From Pagrus major (lineage: Eukaryota > Chordata > Actinopteri > Spariformes > Sparidae): a stretch of 64,000 nucleotides of DNA. The stretch lies in the NCBI RefSeq assembly GCF_040436345.1, contig NC_133236.1:17067466-17131465 (forward strand), read 5' to 3'. Below are positions 25,201 to 36,904 of this stretch, piece by piece. Below the pieces are notes generated by a model. That model ran no database searches. It was not told the DNA's origin and saw only the letters and a program-made list of their open reading frames with translations. How positions within the stretch are numbered: position 1 is the stretch's first letter; each line of letters starts with the position of its first letter. The position numbers and the translations under genes were made by a program.

Positions 25201-28200
25201 AGAGCTGCCAGACTTGCCGCTGAGCCTGTCTTTCACCAGAGAGCGCAAAGCGTTCATGGCTCCGTCCACGATGGCCTGGCTACTGCGTCCACCTGGAGGA
25301 TGAAAACATGCAGGGGTCAGTTAGTTTAGCCAAGAACAATACTTTATTATCGAAGCTCAAAGTCTGTCTCAAAATAACTTAAAGGAAGTTCACAAAAAGG
25401 CCTTGAAAGCAAATTAGGGATTTACTGAGAAAGTACACGTACCTTGGTACTCCTCTGGCTTGTTCTTATTGGCTCCAAAGACCTTGATGGTGGGGAAACC
25501 TCTGACGCCATACTGACCGCCCAGTGACTTGTGCTGGTCTGCATCTACGGCACCGATCTTGACAATACCCTGAGGGATTTAACAAGAGACATGTTGTGAG
25601 TGTGCAGTCTCAGCCTTTAATAACAGCAAAATATAGGCGGCCCGTTAATCATTTTCTCCACGTAACATCTGTGTGTCGACTCTAGAGGTCAGCAAGTGTA
25701 ACAGTTACTTATGTGTGCAGGATTTGATAAACACTAGAGGTGATATATATGTGCGGAAAAACACATTCTGTGAAATAAACAGCGAGTCTTGTTTTAGTCT
25801 GGAACAAAGTTAATATTATTCATTAATATCTGCCCACGTCTCACGCCTCTGTCTGCAGTTATTCTCACTGCTGAGTTAGAAACTTCTAAACACTTGTAGG
25901 TGGGATGAAGCTGTGAGCTACAGCTTAGCAATCGTGATTAGGGTTGCAGCGGTAAACCGTTTAACGTATACTGTGGTATGAAAATCAGTAATTATCTTAC
26001 CATGTACATTTGCTTATCTTGGTTTTGCATTCTGCTGAATTAGTGTTATTAAAAAATAAAAATATTTCACGTGTATATCAAGTTTCATGTGTGTCAGGAC
26101 ATATTCTGTGAAATTATATTAGCTTAATAAAGGTTAATTCCTTTAGGGGTCATTTTAACTAATACTCATAATTGTTTCTCATGTCTGCAAATATCAACTG
26201 CAAGCATGTCATCATAATCATCTTGCCAATAGCAGCATTCACTGAAGATATTTTGTACTTTTCACTGAGAAAGTCTTCAGCTGAGACAACACAGCCTGTC
26301 AGTCAGTCTGCAGCACAACTGGCAATAAACTGGAGATGGCCAGAGAGGTTTGTGTACCTTGAGGGCAGTGGCAGCCTTCTTCCAATCAGGAGTCAGGCTT
26401 TGACAGTGGCCACACCTGTGGTGATAAACAGCAGAGAGAGAGGGAGGGAGTGAGTGAGGACAGGGCTGCTGAACGTGTTAACAAATATATCACAAGTATT
26501 TGTCACACTTGTATTAATTACAGAAAAAAATCCAATGTCGACATATCCGGTGAATAATTAACACTTATCATTTACGTGGACTATCTGCTCACTACTTCAC
26601 TGGCTACTTGTTCATAACAGAATTGCCTTTGGTCGGGCTGCAACTAACGATTATTTCAATTGTTGATTAATCTGTTGATTTTTTTCCTCAATTCATCAAT
26701 TCGCTGTTTGGTCTGTAAAACTTTGTCGATCAATATTTTTGGAGCCAAAGATGACGTCCTTAACTGTCTTTAATGTCTACAACTCAAAGATAGTCACCTT
26801 ACTATCATAGAGGAGTAAAAAAACAGAAAATATTTACATTCAAGAAGCTGGAATCAGACAGTTTTGACCTTTTTTCTTGAAAAATCACTCAAACTGAATA
26901 ATTCATTACAAGAATAAGCGGCCCTCTCTAGATCAAGTGATGGATTGAATGTAACCAAGTACATTTACTCAAGCACTGTGCCAAGTTCAGTTTTTAAGAT
27001 ACTTGTACTTTACTTAATTATTTCCATTTCCTGCTGCTCCACTACAATATGGAGGCAAATATTGTACTTTTTACTAACTACATTTATTTGATAACTTCAA
27101 TTAATTCATTTTAGCAGCAATCAGATGAAAAACACTGATTGCATTAGTCAGAAAAACTGCCAGAAATGTACTTTTATATTTAATATCAGATACTTTTAAG
27201 ACTTTTACTCAAGTACTAGTTGTATGGGTGACTTTTACTTTTACCAAAACTAATATTTTAACACAATATCTTTACTTTTACTCAAGTATGACTTTCTGGG
27301 TACTCTTGACAACACTGATTTTAGGATACTGTAGAAACATGGCATACTTTGTGGAAGAAGACCTCCTCTCTCTATTGATAAAAAACACAACAGATCTTAT
27401 ATTCAGGTGATTATACACCAATTAAAACATAATAATTATGAATATTATATTCCATTTCCTGCCAATAGATCCTTGAACATCCTTCACACTGGACCTTTAA
27501 TCAAGAGCTCAGGTCATTTCCTGTTTAGTAATATTCTGACTTTGACTTGTTTTTGTGTTTGTTGTGCCTCTACATTTAAACTTGGACTTTGTAAGGGCAA
27601 TCCAACCCAAGGAGGAGCTAACTAGCTTTGCATACAAGCCTCTTCAGATCCTAATGTTCCTATGAAGAGTCACAACAGATGCTTGTACTGAAGCCACTGG
27701 TCATCCTGGTTGATCTGAGGACAACTTGTTATCGCCACCAAAGTTATACGGACTCACCAGGGAGCGTAAAACTCAATGAGCCACAGGCTGTCACTCTGGA
27801 TCACCTCCCTGTTGAAGTTGGAGGGGTTGAGCTCAACAACATCGTCGCTGGCTGAGTAAAAAGCTTGGGCAGACAGGAGCAGGGAGCAGCCCAGCACTCC
27901 TGGAGGAGGAGGAGGAGGAGGAGGAGGAGGAGGAGGAGGAGGAGGAGAGGAACACAAAAGGTTTACTCTCAGTGTGTGTGCTCACAGTCACACCAGCTAA
28001 TGTGAGCACTGGAGCGACCATGTTAGCACACGTAAATATAGTTTAAAAGCAGAATTAGCGCACATGTGTGTAATAACAAGTGAAAGTGAAGGTTATTAAT
28101 TCATTTACTGACGATTACGGAGGCCTGGTGGCTCTTCTGCGCTCCTCAACTTAGCTATTCAAGCTAACCACACTCGCGAAAACACACCGAATGTGAACAC

Positions 28201-28278
28201 ATTCACACACATTATCACAAATTCACGTTAATGGACGTGTGCAAGCTGTTGTCACTCACCGAGTACAAGCGGTCTCAT
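22292..28278 (-). CDS. pdia6: protein disulfide-isomerase A6 (P5)
   Basis: The 13 exons, high to low coordinate, are 28278-28260, 27899-27758, 26415-26358, 25569-25443, 25292-25186, 25069-24945, 24654-24540, 24052-23912, 23734-23650, 23484-23412, 23329-23171, 23076-22980 and 22363-22292. They sum to 1320 nt, giving 439 aa, and all phases close. The enzyme forms and rearranges disulfides in the ER lumen. The N-terminus is a signal peptide ([19 protein letters not shown]). Two thioredoxin domains carry CGHC active sites at residues 55-58 and 188-191. A Gly/Ser-rich linker follows the first, and a redox-inactive C-terminal domain ends in an acidic tail and KDEL for ER retrieval. Exon 6 has a NAGNAG acceptor that could add one Gln. 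Intron 1 ends in a TCC repeat. The promoter has an exact ERSE, fitting regulation by the unfolded protein response. Several introns are under 200 bp, as is common in teleosts. Confidence 0.97.
22560..22940. repeat. repeat-like sequence in pdia6 intron 12
   Basis: The AT-rich end (GTTGTGTCAATTATTCCCTG near 22872-22891) resembles a fish interspersed repeat I recall. It has no coding capacity. The class is undetermined. Confidence 0.35.
25935..26150. repeat. AGGGTTGCAGCGGTAAACCG-type repeat in pdia6 intron 3
   Basis: It starts AGGGTTGCAGCGGTAAACCG and is followed by GTATACTGTGGTATG. This resembles a palindrome-ended fish MITE. It lies wholly inside an intron. Confidence 0.45.
26632..26930. repeat. 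AATCGATTAAT-family repeat, long copy
   Basis: It starts TCGGGCTGCAACTAACGATT. It contains GATGACGTCCTTAACTGTCT, ACTATCATAGAGGAGTAAA and AAGAAGCTGGAATCAGACAG. It is the fullest copy of this family in the window. It lies in pdia6 intron 2. Confidence 0.75.
26940..27325. repeat. TTTACTCAAGT-family repeat, long copy
   Basis: It contains GTACATTTACTCAAGCACTG, TAATATCAGATACTTTTAAG and repeated CTTTTACTCAAGTA. Related copies are at about 30685-30912, 52485-52660 and 53335-53640, with fragments at about 43375-43445, 46480-46620 and 54050-54250. It is noncoding and lies in pdia6 intron 2. Confidence 0.8.
27902..27946. repeat. (GGA)15 microsatellite at pdia6 intron 1 acceptor
   Basis: There are fifteen uninterrupted GGA units, so (TCC)15 in the pdia6 transcript. 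The run ends one base before the acceptor AG (27901-27900) and is the polypyrimidine tract itself. Short poly-Pro and poly-Ser open frames here are artefacts of the repeat. Confidence 0.95.
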
Positions 28279-28366
28279 GGTTTCTAGCTGCTCTCCGCGC
28301 GGCTCCCGTTACAAACACACACTCAACCCGCTGCGTCTCCCTCAAAAGTAGATCGAAAAATCTCAC

Positions 28367-28385
28367 CGTGGCCCGCGCTGATTGG
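28367..28385 (-). promoter_or_regulatory. pdia6: ER stress response element (ERSE)
   Basis: On the minus strand this reads CCAAT, nine bases (CAGCGCGGG), then CCACG. That is an exact match to the ERSE consensus CCAAT-N9-CCACG, bound by NF-Y and ATF6/XBP1. It starts about 90 bp upstream of the pdia6 ATG (28278), in the GC-rich promoter. It predicts induction by ER stress, as known for PDI-family genes. Confidence 0.9.
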
Positions 28386-28412
28386 TCCGCTGCTAGCGAC
28401 GCCGCGCCTCGG

Positions 28413-28431
28413 CCAATCAGAGCGCGCCGTG
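28413..28431 (+). promoter_or_regulatory. inverted ERSE-like site
   Basis: On the plus strand this reads CCAAT, nine bases, then CCGTG, which differs from CCACG at two positions. It faces away from the perfect ERSE, so the two CCAAT boxes form an inverted pair 27 bp apart. The second NF-Y site is convincing. A functional second ERSE is uncertain. Confidence 0.45.
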
Positions 28432-28539
28432 TATTTTATGGCGCCGGCACACGGAAGCGAGGAGGAGAGAGAGAGAGGAGGCAACATGTTCCGTCCAGCA
28501 GGAGGAGACCGGGCTGACTGAAGACACCCGAAACACAAA

Positions 28540-31200
28540 GTAGGCTACTAAAAGCTACTGTTATGTTAGCGTCACTTTGATGTGGAAGAAGTCTGAAAAA
28601 ACACTCCATTAAAGCTAAAAAGCAGTGAGACTTTTAGACTATAGATAAATAAATATATAGATTAAAGGGCCAATACGCATGCAATTGGCTCTTTATGATG
28701 TCACCCCACCAATTTCAACACGCACGCCTGTTTCTTTCCAGTGTTTACGACCGCAAATGTAAACATACATCTAGCAACTCATGTTCGGGAGGTGTAAGAC
28801 CTGATCTGTAAGGCACCAGCTGGTGTCCCAGACCAGATTTCTCCTCCAATCAAATTGGCCTTAAACTCCTGTGTGTTTGTTTAAAGGCTGGTTTTAAAAA
28901 AAGTTGCATAGTGCACCTTTGCAAAAAAAGTGAAACAGTAGACTGTAACTTCAGTAAAATAGACTAAAATGAAACCTAAGAATAGAGAGCAGGTGCAGGA
29001 AATAGAAACTAGAAGCAGGAAGTCTGGTCAGTCAAATATATGTAAAGTGTCAGGAGACTGGCTCTTTGATCAATATAACTGATGCAATCATGTGTAACTA
29101 CTATCGTAATGTTGTATCCACTTGAAGAGGAGCTAGTTAACTACATACTTTTAGTCAAAACTCTGCAAAGTAACTTCAGCAGGGATGACAGGGACTTGAC
29201 CCCGACAATGTTTAAAATAATAGTTTAATTATATGGTTTAGTTTGTTTTATATGTTCTTTGTTGTGTTTTTGCCTCATTGTGTTCTTTCTTATACCATTA
29301 ATAAGAAAGAATTATGTCTTTCAATAAAGCATTAAAAAAAAAACAATCTTTCAAATGGCTGATTTTGTCCCCAACACTTTTTATCACTGCTGCTGGTTCT
29401 GGTGTTAAAGGGGAAACTGTGTAGTTTTGGAGAAAGAAATTCAAAATCTTTTTTATTTTCAATATAAATGAGGTAATAATACAACCTCAGAAGTATTTAT
29501 TTCTTCTACAACTGAACAAACGAGCTGTTCTCAGAGGAAAATAAGGTCCCAGAACACTGTTTGAAGCTACAAAGGTGGCAGGGTCCGCCACATATGAACA
29601 AAGTAAAGACACTATACACTTTTAAACAAACTTGACTCCACTGCATTGCAGGTTTTTACTCCGGTTGCTGTTTACAAACACAAACACTGAACTTTATTGT
29701 TGCTGTAAATGATCTCTTAATCACACATTAATGGATTCCTATCCTCAGCGGTTTGCACCAGTGTTCAGAAGCTGAAACATAAAAAGCCTGCAGGTTACTG
29801 TCGCGTGGAGGTTTGGCCACTAGGTGGAGACAGACAACAAGGTAAAGTTGCTGTTGGAGAAGCCGTGTGGTCACTTCTGTCTGCCAATCAATAATTCAGA
29901 GGTGACCACTGCAGAACATATCTGCAGATCTGTAGGTGAAAGTTGCTCGGTCGTCCCAAAAAAAACAACAGAAACGACACATTACTACTGATGGCACGCG
30001 CACTGACATCACTAAAGAGCCTCATTATACAAGTTATTATAACAGCTTCATGCTTGTTGAATCTATTCTCTCTCACATTAAGCCATTATTCGTAATATAA
30101 TTATATATAATTGATTATTACTCAGCTCGAGTCTCTCCATCTGTGTTATTGAGCCTTTAATACATTCAAAATGGATGATGATGATGCGTCTGAGGTGCTG
30201 AAGGGAAACATTTTACAGGCTGTTGTTGTTAAAAAGGCTGATTTAGGGCGCGTGTGCGATGTTTCCGGTCAGTCGATGACCTTTCCACTAATTGTTGCTT
30301 CTTCGGGGCCGCAACAGAAACCGAGCTGAGTCTGTCTCAGCTGATTTCCCTGTTTGCTACTTCACAATTCATTACATGCCGCTGAGATTTATGATGCGCT
30401 GCGCTGCGCCTGGCTGCACTGCGCTGCGTCAAGACGGCCGCAGACAGGAGGAGCAGGACCGGAAGACGCGGCGGCTGGCCTACAAAATAAAAGCACCAGT
30501 GGCGATATTTGTTTATTTAATTTTAATATTTACGCTGTGTTTTGAGTGGCATATCTTGTTCTTTGGTCAGTATGATTTAAGTATTGCACTTTTTACCCAG
30601 TAACCCCAGTAATTAATTACTTCGAAGACTGAAAGAGAAAACATTAATTCTAATAAATGAAAAAAAAATGCTTAATATCTGGCACCAATAACTGACCAAC
30701 CCATAGTATGTAACATACACAGTACGTACATGTATAATTTACTTTTATTTGTACTTTTGAGTAGTACATTTATTGCCAGGAAGTTGCTTTAGATACTTGC
30801 GTATGTTTAATATCAGATACTTTCAGACTTTCACTTCTACCAAAGTCATATTTTAACAAGAAATCTTAACTTTTACTCAAGTTTGACTTTTGGATATTTT
30901 TTACAACACTGTTTATGACACAAAAACTTTGGTGTATTGTCCTGTTACTACTACTTCTACTTTTTACAACACTTACTCAAGCGAAGACATTTTATTTTGA
31001 AAGTAACCACCGGATGCCTCGTGGTTTCATTGTGTTTCGCTTGACATTACGCGCACTTCAATGCCAACTTTGTCGGAGCGCACAGGCGCACTGTTCACTG
31101 CCAAACACGGTTGTGTTGAGAAGACTTGGAGCTGCAGTCGCCTCTGAGCAAACATTTATTTATTTGTTTGTTTGTTTTTTGTTTGTTTGTTTGTTTTCTT
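28540..31200. other. pdia6-kcnf1 intergenic region, no gene seen
   Basis: The region between the divergent pdia6 and kcnf1 promoters contains old repeats. They include a TTTACTCAAGT-family copy at about 30685-30912 and repeat-like sequence at about 29400-29900 (AGGGGAAACTGTGTAGTTTT, TTTGGCCACTAGGTGGAG). A GC-rich CTGCGCTGCGC run lies near 30396-30435. Open frames of up to 103 aa have no recognisable content. Confidence 0.6.
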
Positions 31201-31348
31201 TGCAGTAAAACACAGATCAGGAGATTTCGGAGGTTTTACGCACAGCGCCAGAGCTTCTGGTCACTTGCGTTGACTTTGATCCGGCGCACACTTTGGAGAA
31301 AATCTCGACGACTCGGAGTGATTTCGCGGCGGTCCTGCTGTCAGCACG

Positions 31349-32848
31349 ATGTGGGGGATCCAGAGGACGCGGTACGCAGACTGCAACGGCTCCGAGGCCA
31401 GCGAGGAGCCGGAGGTCGTTGTCAACATCGGCGGAGTGAAACAGGTGTTATACGGGGACGTGTTGAATCGCTACCCGGACACCCGGCTGGCAGAGCTGGT
31501 GGACTGCTCACTCAAATCCTCTGAAGAAATATCTTCACTATGTGACGACTACGACCCTGACACAGGAGAGTTTTATTTTGACAGGGACCCTGAGGCCTTT
31601 AAATGTATAATCGAGCTGTATTATTATGGAGAGATTCACATGAAGAGAGGCATCTGCCCAATTTGTTTCATGAAGGAGATGGAGTTCTGGAAAATCGGCT
31701 CTGATTTCCTGGATGACTGCTGTAAATGCCACCTGAAGGAGGTGGAGGATGAACTTGCGGAGATCGCAGAGAAAGTGAGAACTATCCTGGTGGACCGGGA
31801 GGGAGATCCGTCTGCAGGAGGCTGGCAGCGCTTCCAGATGTGCCTCTGGAGGCTGATGGAGAAGCCGGAGTCCTCGCTGCCTGCGCACATCATCGCTATA
31901 GTTTCTTTCATCTTCATCCTCGTCTCCTCCGTGGTGATGTGCGTGGGGACCATCCCCGACCTGCAGGTGGAGGACTCGGAGGGTAACCTCTCGGAGCACC
32001 CGACTCTGGAGGTCATCGAGACGGTGTGCATCGGCTGGTTCACGATCGAGTACCTGCTGCGTCTCATCTCCTCCCCGAACAAGATCAAATTCGTCCTGGC
32101 TTTCATGAACATCGTCGACTTCATGGCGATCATGCCCTTCTTCGTGGTGCTCATTCTGACCTCCTTCGGCGCGGGAGTGATGGAGCTGGCTAACGTGCAG
32201 CAGGCGGTGCAGGCTTTACGCATAATGCGCATTGCGCGCATTTTCAAGCTGGCACGACATTCCTCCGGACTCCAGACCCTCACATCTGCCCTGAAGAGCA
32301 GCTTCAAAGAGCTCGGGCTGCTCCTCATGTACATGGGCGTGGGGGTCTTCCTTTTCTCCGCACTGGGCTACACCATGGAGCAGAACCACCCGGACACGCT
32401 GTTCACCAGCATCCCACAGTCGTTCTGGTGGGCTGTGATCACCATGACCACGGTGGGCTATGGAGACGTCTACCCCAAGACCACTTTAGGTCGCTGTAAC
32501 GCAGCCATCAGCTTCCTGTGCGGGGTGATCGCCATCGCGCTGCCCATTCACCCCATCATCAACAATTTCGTGCTGTTCTACAACAAGCAACAGGTGCTGG
32601 AGACTGCGGCCAAGCACGAGATTGAGCTGATGGCGCTGCGCTCCGCCGACGGCGCGCAGGAGGCTGCGCCCGGCGCACACAAACACGTCTGCGGCGCAGG
32701 GGTGTGGGACAACGCCATGCGCTCCTGTCACAGCGACACATACATCCCCTTACTGAAGGATCCCAGGGGAGCAGCGGGGATCCAGACCCCCAGCATGGAC
32801 ACGAGCTTTGAGAGCACAGCTGAAGCCACTGAATATTTCATCTCATGA
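31349..32848 (+). CDS. kcnf1: voltage-gated K+ channel subunit Kv5.1
   Basis: A single exon encodes 499 aa (human KCNF1 494). This is an electrically silent Kv alpha subunit that modifies Kv2 channels at the plasma membrane by co-assembly. The T1 tetramerisation domain begins at VVVNIGGV (23-30) and has the non-Shaker zinc motif H97-x5-C103-x20-C124-C125. The helices are S1 about 180-200, S2 about 222-242, S3 about 250-271, S4 with R291, R294, R297, K300 and R303, S5 about 320-341, a pore with TTVGYGD (367-373), and S6. S6 carries PIHPII (399-404) where ordinary Kv channels have PVP, a hallmark of Kv5.1. The start has A at -3 and is the only in-frame Met before the T1 domain. The C-terminal tail is less conserved but keeps HSDTYIPLL. 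The family is usually intronless in its coding part. Confidence 0.97.
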   Translation: MWGIQRTRYADCNGSEASEEPEVVVNIGGVKQVLYGDVLNRYPDTRLAELVDCSLKSSEEISSLCDDYDPDTGEFYFDRDPEAFKCIIELYYYGEIHMKRGICPICFMKEMEFWKIGSDFLDDCCKCHLKEVEDELAEIAEKVRTILVDREGDPSAGGWQRFQMCLWRLMEKPESSLPAHIIAIVSFIFILVSSVVMCVGTIPDLQVEDSEGNLSEHPTLEVIETVCIGWFTIEYLLRLISSPNKIKFVLAFMNIVDFMAIMPFFVVLILTSFGAGVMELANVQQAVQALRIMRIARIFKLARHSSGLQTLTSALKSSFKELGLLLMYMGVGVFLFSALGYTMEQNHPDTLFTSIPQSFWWAVITMTTVGYGDVYPKTTLGRCNAAISFLCGVIAIALPIHPIINNFVLFYNKQQVLETAAKHEIELMALRSADGAQEAAPGAHKHVCGAGVWDNAMRSCHSDTYIPLLKDPRGAAGIQTPSMDTSFESTAEATEYFIS

Positions 32849-33746
32849 ACGCTGAAGAACACTGAAAAAAAAACAGACAAACAACATCAAGTTAATTATC
32901 CATTTCTGAGCCATTCAGACAGTTTCAGGGTTCCCATGATGGAGACGTGCTTGTAAATAGCCTCATAGAGAGAAAAGGACTGCAGTGGAGCTCTCCAGGG
33001 ACCTCCAAGGGAAGCATTTGAGGAAATGCGCCTATTAAAGGGACATGTGTGTGAGATATTGACTTGATGAGCTGTGCCTTTGCGCAGTAACTCCCTGCGG
33101 ACTGAGGGGGTCTGTTTGAACAGCAAGAACACTGATTTCCCCATGTAGGCTTCTTATATAACAACCCCCCACATCCCCAACCCTCACACTCATACTGTAG
33201 ACTGCACTGTAGCTCACTCACCTGTACAGAAATATATCACAATAGATGTTTTTTAAACTAATCAACATCAACAAACTGAAGGACAACTGCTGGTAGTTCA
33301 TATAGCCTAATGTGCACACACAAGTGAAAGCAACATATCAGCAGGTGCATTTCTGTGGTCTTCTTGGCATCAGTGTGATTTTGTGTGACTGATCGTGAGT
33401 TGATATATCAAAACATACAAATCCCCTCTACTGTGCAGAGGCTGTGATCAGAGAGGGGTCGTGCAGCCGACACCGAGGCCTCCGAAGCTTCCCCCGGCTG
33501 CAGGACGTGTTCCTATAATGGGTTTAAATGTTGCAGCAGGCGTCACCACTCTGCTTCTCTGCTTCTCCCCCACCGGAGGTTCAGTCAGTGGACTGACTTG
33601 ACTACCAAGTGGAGGAAAGAAGGAGCAACAGGCTGGAGGTTAAACAAAAACCATCCCACTAGTTGAGTTGTTCAGCTTGAGAGATGTTGTTTTTTGCAGT
33701 TAACCTGAAGATCTGAGGAGAGGAAAGGAGCTGTGATGGAAATCGA

Positions 33747-33752
33747 AATAAA
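33747..33752 (+). other. kcnf1: candidate kcnf1 polyadenylation signal
   Basis: This is the first AATAAA I find after the kcnf1 stop, giving a 3'UTR of about 900 nt. No open frame of note lies between. Confidence 0.45.
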
Positions 33753-34369
33753 AAGTGTAACAACAAGGACTTTCTTTTTCATTAATCCATCACAATGACA
33801 TGCATTATCAGACAGTGGAAGATTAACGGGGCCGTGTCTGCTGCTAAAATGTGTCTTATTTAGATGAAACTTGAAAGGATGATGCATTTTATTCCCACTC
33901 TGTATTTAAAGGTTACATTTTCACAGTCTGAAAGGTCTCTACTCCTACACCATTAGTCTGAGTGACATGAAACTTGCTGCATACATTTGAACAATCCTTA
34001 GAAACTGCATTAGTCGGCACAGTAGGCGAGATGGAATTAAAATCTGACATGTTTGATTCAAACGTCACGTCTCAGATGTCAGTGGTTTTGATTTTGTTGC
34101 ACCTTGGAGGGATGACAGATGTCAAGATTGTGTTTCCCGAGCAACAGTCTAATGTAGCGTAATCAACATTATTAGATGTAAGTAAGAAGAACAGCTCATC
34201 AGACATCTGATCATGGTCCAAAATGGCCTATTTAACACTATTAAGTCAAAGTGGGCTGTTGTTAAGCCTGTTTTAATACAATTACACTGTTAAACAAGTA
34301 AATCAGTTTGGTCACGTTTGCATTCTGAGGCCTTCTAATAACACTAAACTGGACATTTCAACCATTTAT

Positions 34370-35130
34370 CCATTTATCCCCGACTTTACGCTGACTTTTT
34401 ATCCTTTACTTTTATTTATCCGTTACTTTTAGTTAGCAATTTGCTTTCAATAAGCCCACATTTAGCTATTCGTTTATCCATTAGGCTATTTATTTATCTT
34501 ACTTTTAAATAGCAATGTGTGATCAATTAGCCTTCCTTTAGCTAACTATTTGTTTATTTATTAGGCTACTTTTAATTATTCATTTATGTATTTTAGCATA
34601 TTATTTCAACCATTTATCCATTAGCTACTAAGCTAACAATTTACTTTTAGCTAACTATTTGTTTAGCCAATACTTTTAGCTAGAAATGTGTGTAACAATT
34701 AGCCTTCCTCTAGCTATTTATCCATTAGGCTACTAGCTATTTATTTATTTAAGCTAGCTATTCATTAGATTTAGCTAAATATTTCAACCATTTATCCACT
34801 AGCTACTTAGCAAAAAAATAAAAAAAATAAACTGCTCACTTTTAGCTAACTTTTTGTTTATCCATTACTCTTAGCTATTTACCTATTTATCCATTAGCTA
34901 CTTAGCTACCAATTTCAACCATTTAGCCTACCTTTTAGCTAACTATTTGTTTATTCATTACTTTTACTATTAGCTAACTTGGCTATTTCAGCTGGTTATC
35001 CATTAGTCTGCTTTTAGCTAACAATTTACAGATGGTAAAAATGGCAAACAGTAGTAGCTTAAAGTAATGGACAAATGGCTTCAATAAATTTAATGCAATT
35101 TAATGTTTAGCTAATGAGTCCGGCTTGCTT
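34370..35130. repeat. degenerate TTAGCTA-rich repeat block 1
   Basis: The phrases TTTATCCATTAG, TTTTAGCTAACTATTTGTTT and ACTTAGCTA recur irregularly. They give a diverged tandem array with no fixed unit length that I can see. Related phrases fill block 2 at 36905-37500. Confidence 0.75.
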
Positions 35131-36904
35131 TCTAGGCTAGTTTTCATGCACTCTCAATTGCAACAGTGTTCAGGTTTTAATATGTAGCCTATTCAGATTT
35201 AATAGTCAAATTGCAATGTTAATTTCTTTAAATTAATTGTTAGCCTGTTCTGCAATTTTTAGATTACTAGGGCTAACTGCTGAGGTATAAGTAGGCCTAG
35301 CCCTAGTCAGGAATCAGCGCCGTAGAGTAAAAGTGACAATGACAAGCACACATTTCATCACATACAATTTTATGCCGGACTCAAAAATACAGATGTTCCG
35401 TTAGTTCAGGTGTGGTCGAAAATGTAAAACCTGAAGCGCTGCGATAACCAAATGATCTGTCATTTTCTCAAAGGAAGGAAGACGGGTGATACATCTCACC
35501 GCTGCCTGCCTGAGAGGGTGTCTGCATCAATTACTGGGACAAGATGTCGGTTTGTTTGATTAGTAAGAGGGCACTGATTCAGCATCAGATACCTCCTCTG
35601 TAATGTTTTCCACTGCGTCTCAGTTACGCAGCCTGAAAGAAAGATCACGCGGGAGGTCAGGCAGGACTCTGCAGGCTGCCCACCCACACACGTCCTATAC
35701 AGGACTGTGCTATCTGGTCCTGGCCAGCAGCAGAGTCACACATGTCAAAGCCTGGAGAAAGGCCTTTGTGCAGGCTGACAGGTGGAGCTGGAATGTCAAA
35801 GGCGTGTATTGTATCATGGAACAATGATCCTCCTCCTGCAGAGGCACATGCAAATACACATGCACCGTCACGTTCAAATTTAGATCTACAAGAGCACACA
35901 CTGGCATATACAAACAGCCCCCCTCCCCTCAGCCGCCTACCTACAAATACAGACAAATAATTACACACACATGCACACAATCCTTCACCCGTATACCCAC
36001 AGCCATGTGTGATCCACTCCACAGTGACCTGCTGTGCTCCGCTGGCTAATCACCAATTTTTTACACCCACATGTTGGTCATCGGTGGCATTCAGTGGGCG
36101 TTTAAGATAGGAGGTGTTCCCGCACGTTGACTGTAAATTGTGCTCATTATCCCCTCACTTATATATAGTCGCTTTTATTGTTTGATTTTCCATCTATCTA
36201 ATGGTTGTTGCTTCTACATCCATGCATTTTTCTTCGTGATCGTAGCAGTTAAGCTGTGAGACAGGGAAGATGGATTTCTTTCTGAAGGTATGGTGGACAA
36301 GCTGTCATAGTTGAAATGTTTACTTGACTTGACTTGATGCATGCGTACGTGCGACACAGATATTTTTCTAAAGCCTCAGACTAAAAGGATCACCATCTGT
36401 GTAGGAGTGCTTGAGGAAAGTTCTCCAAATTCTCCAGCTGACGATTAAATGACTTTGTTTTATTTTTAGGCCAACATGCAGCGAGAAGAATAATTATCAA
36501 GAGAGAGTCTATAGCATGCCGTGGTTGTTTCAGTACCATTACATCTAGTGATAAAATGTGCATCATGCTTATTTTGTCTGATACTTTAATGTACAACTAC
36601 TGTTTGCACGTGTTTGAAGTAATCAGAGCTAATCCTGAAACTCACGTGTCCCGTCCAGCTGACTCCCAGCTGCGATTGTTTTCTGGTGACGTGCCGGCAC
36701 ATTGGTATTGAGTTACACACAACCATTTTGTTGACAGCACAAACACACAGAGGCCTCACCTCGCCCGCCTCTCTGCTCCCCTCCACTTTTAGGACGAGGA
36801 TCTTCTTCCCCTCAGTCCCGTCTAAAAATAGGGAAATCACTGAAGGTAGCCTGAATACAAACGGTACAGACAAGTGGAAGTTCAGCTTTAACTTCCAACT
36901 GCAA

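Noticed and set aside
27754-27957. Poly-Pro open frame on the minus strand
   Set aside because: It is pdia6 exon 2 read back through the TCC repeat of intron 1. The exon begins at 27899.
28485-28522. Short frame MFRPAGG... upstream of pdia6
   Set aside because: It ends after 11 codons. It may be part of a divergent noncoding transcript but does not support a protein.
31636-32334. 232-aa open frame on the minus strand
   Set aside because: It is antisense to kcnf1, whose plus frame has full Kv5.1 domain content.
34370-35130. Possible repeat array of CRISPR kind
   Set aside because: The phrases are diverged, unevenly spaced and have no constant repeat-spacer structure. The genome is a vertebrate's.
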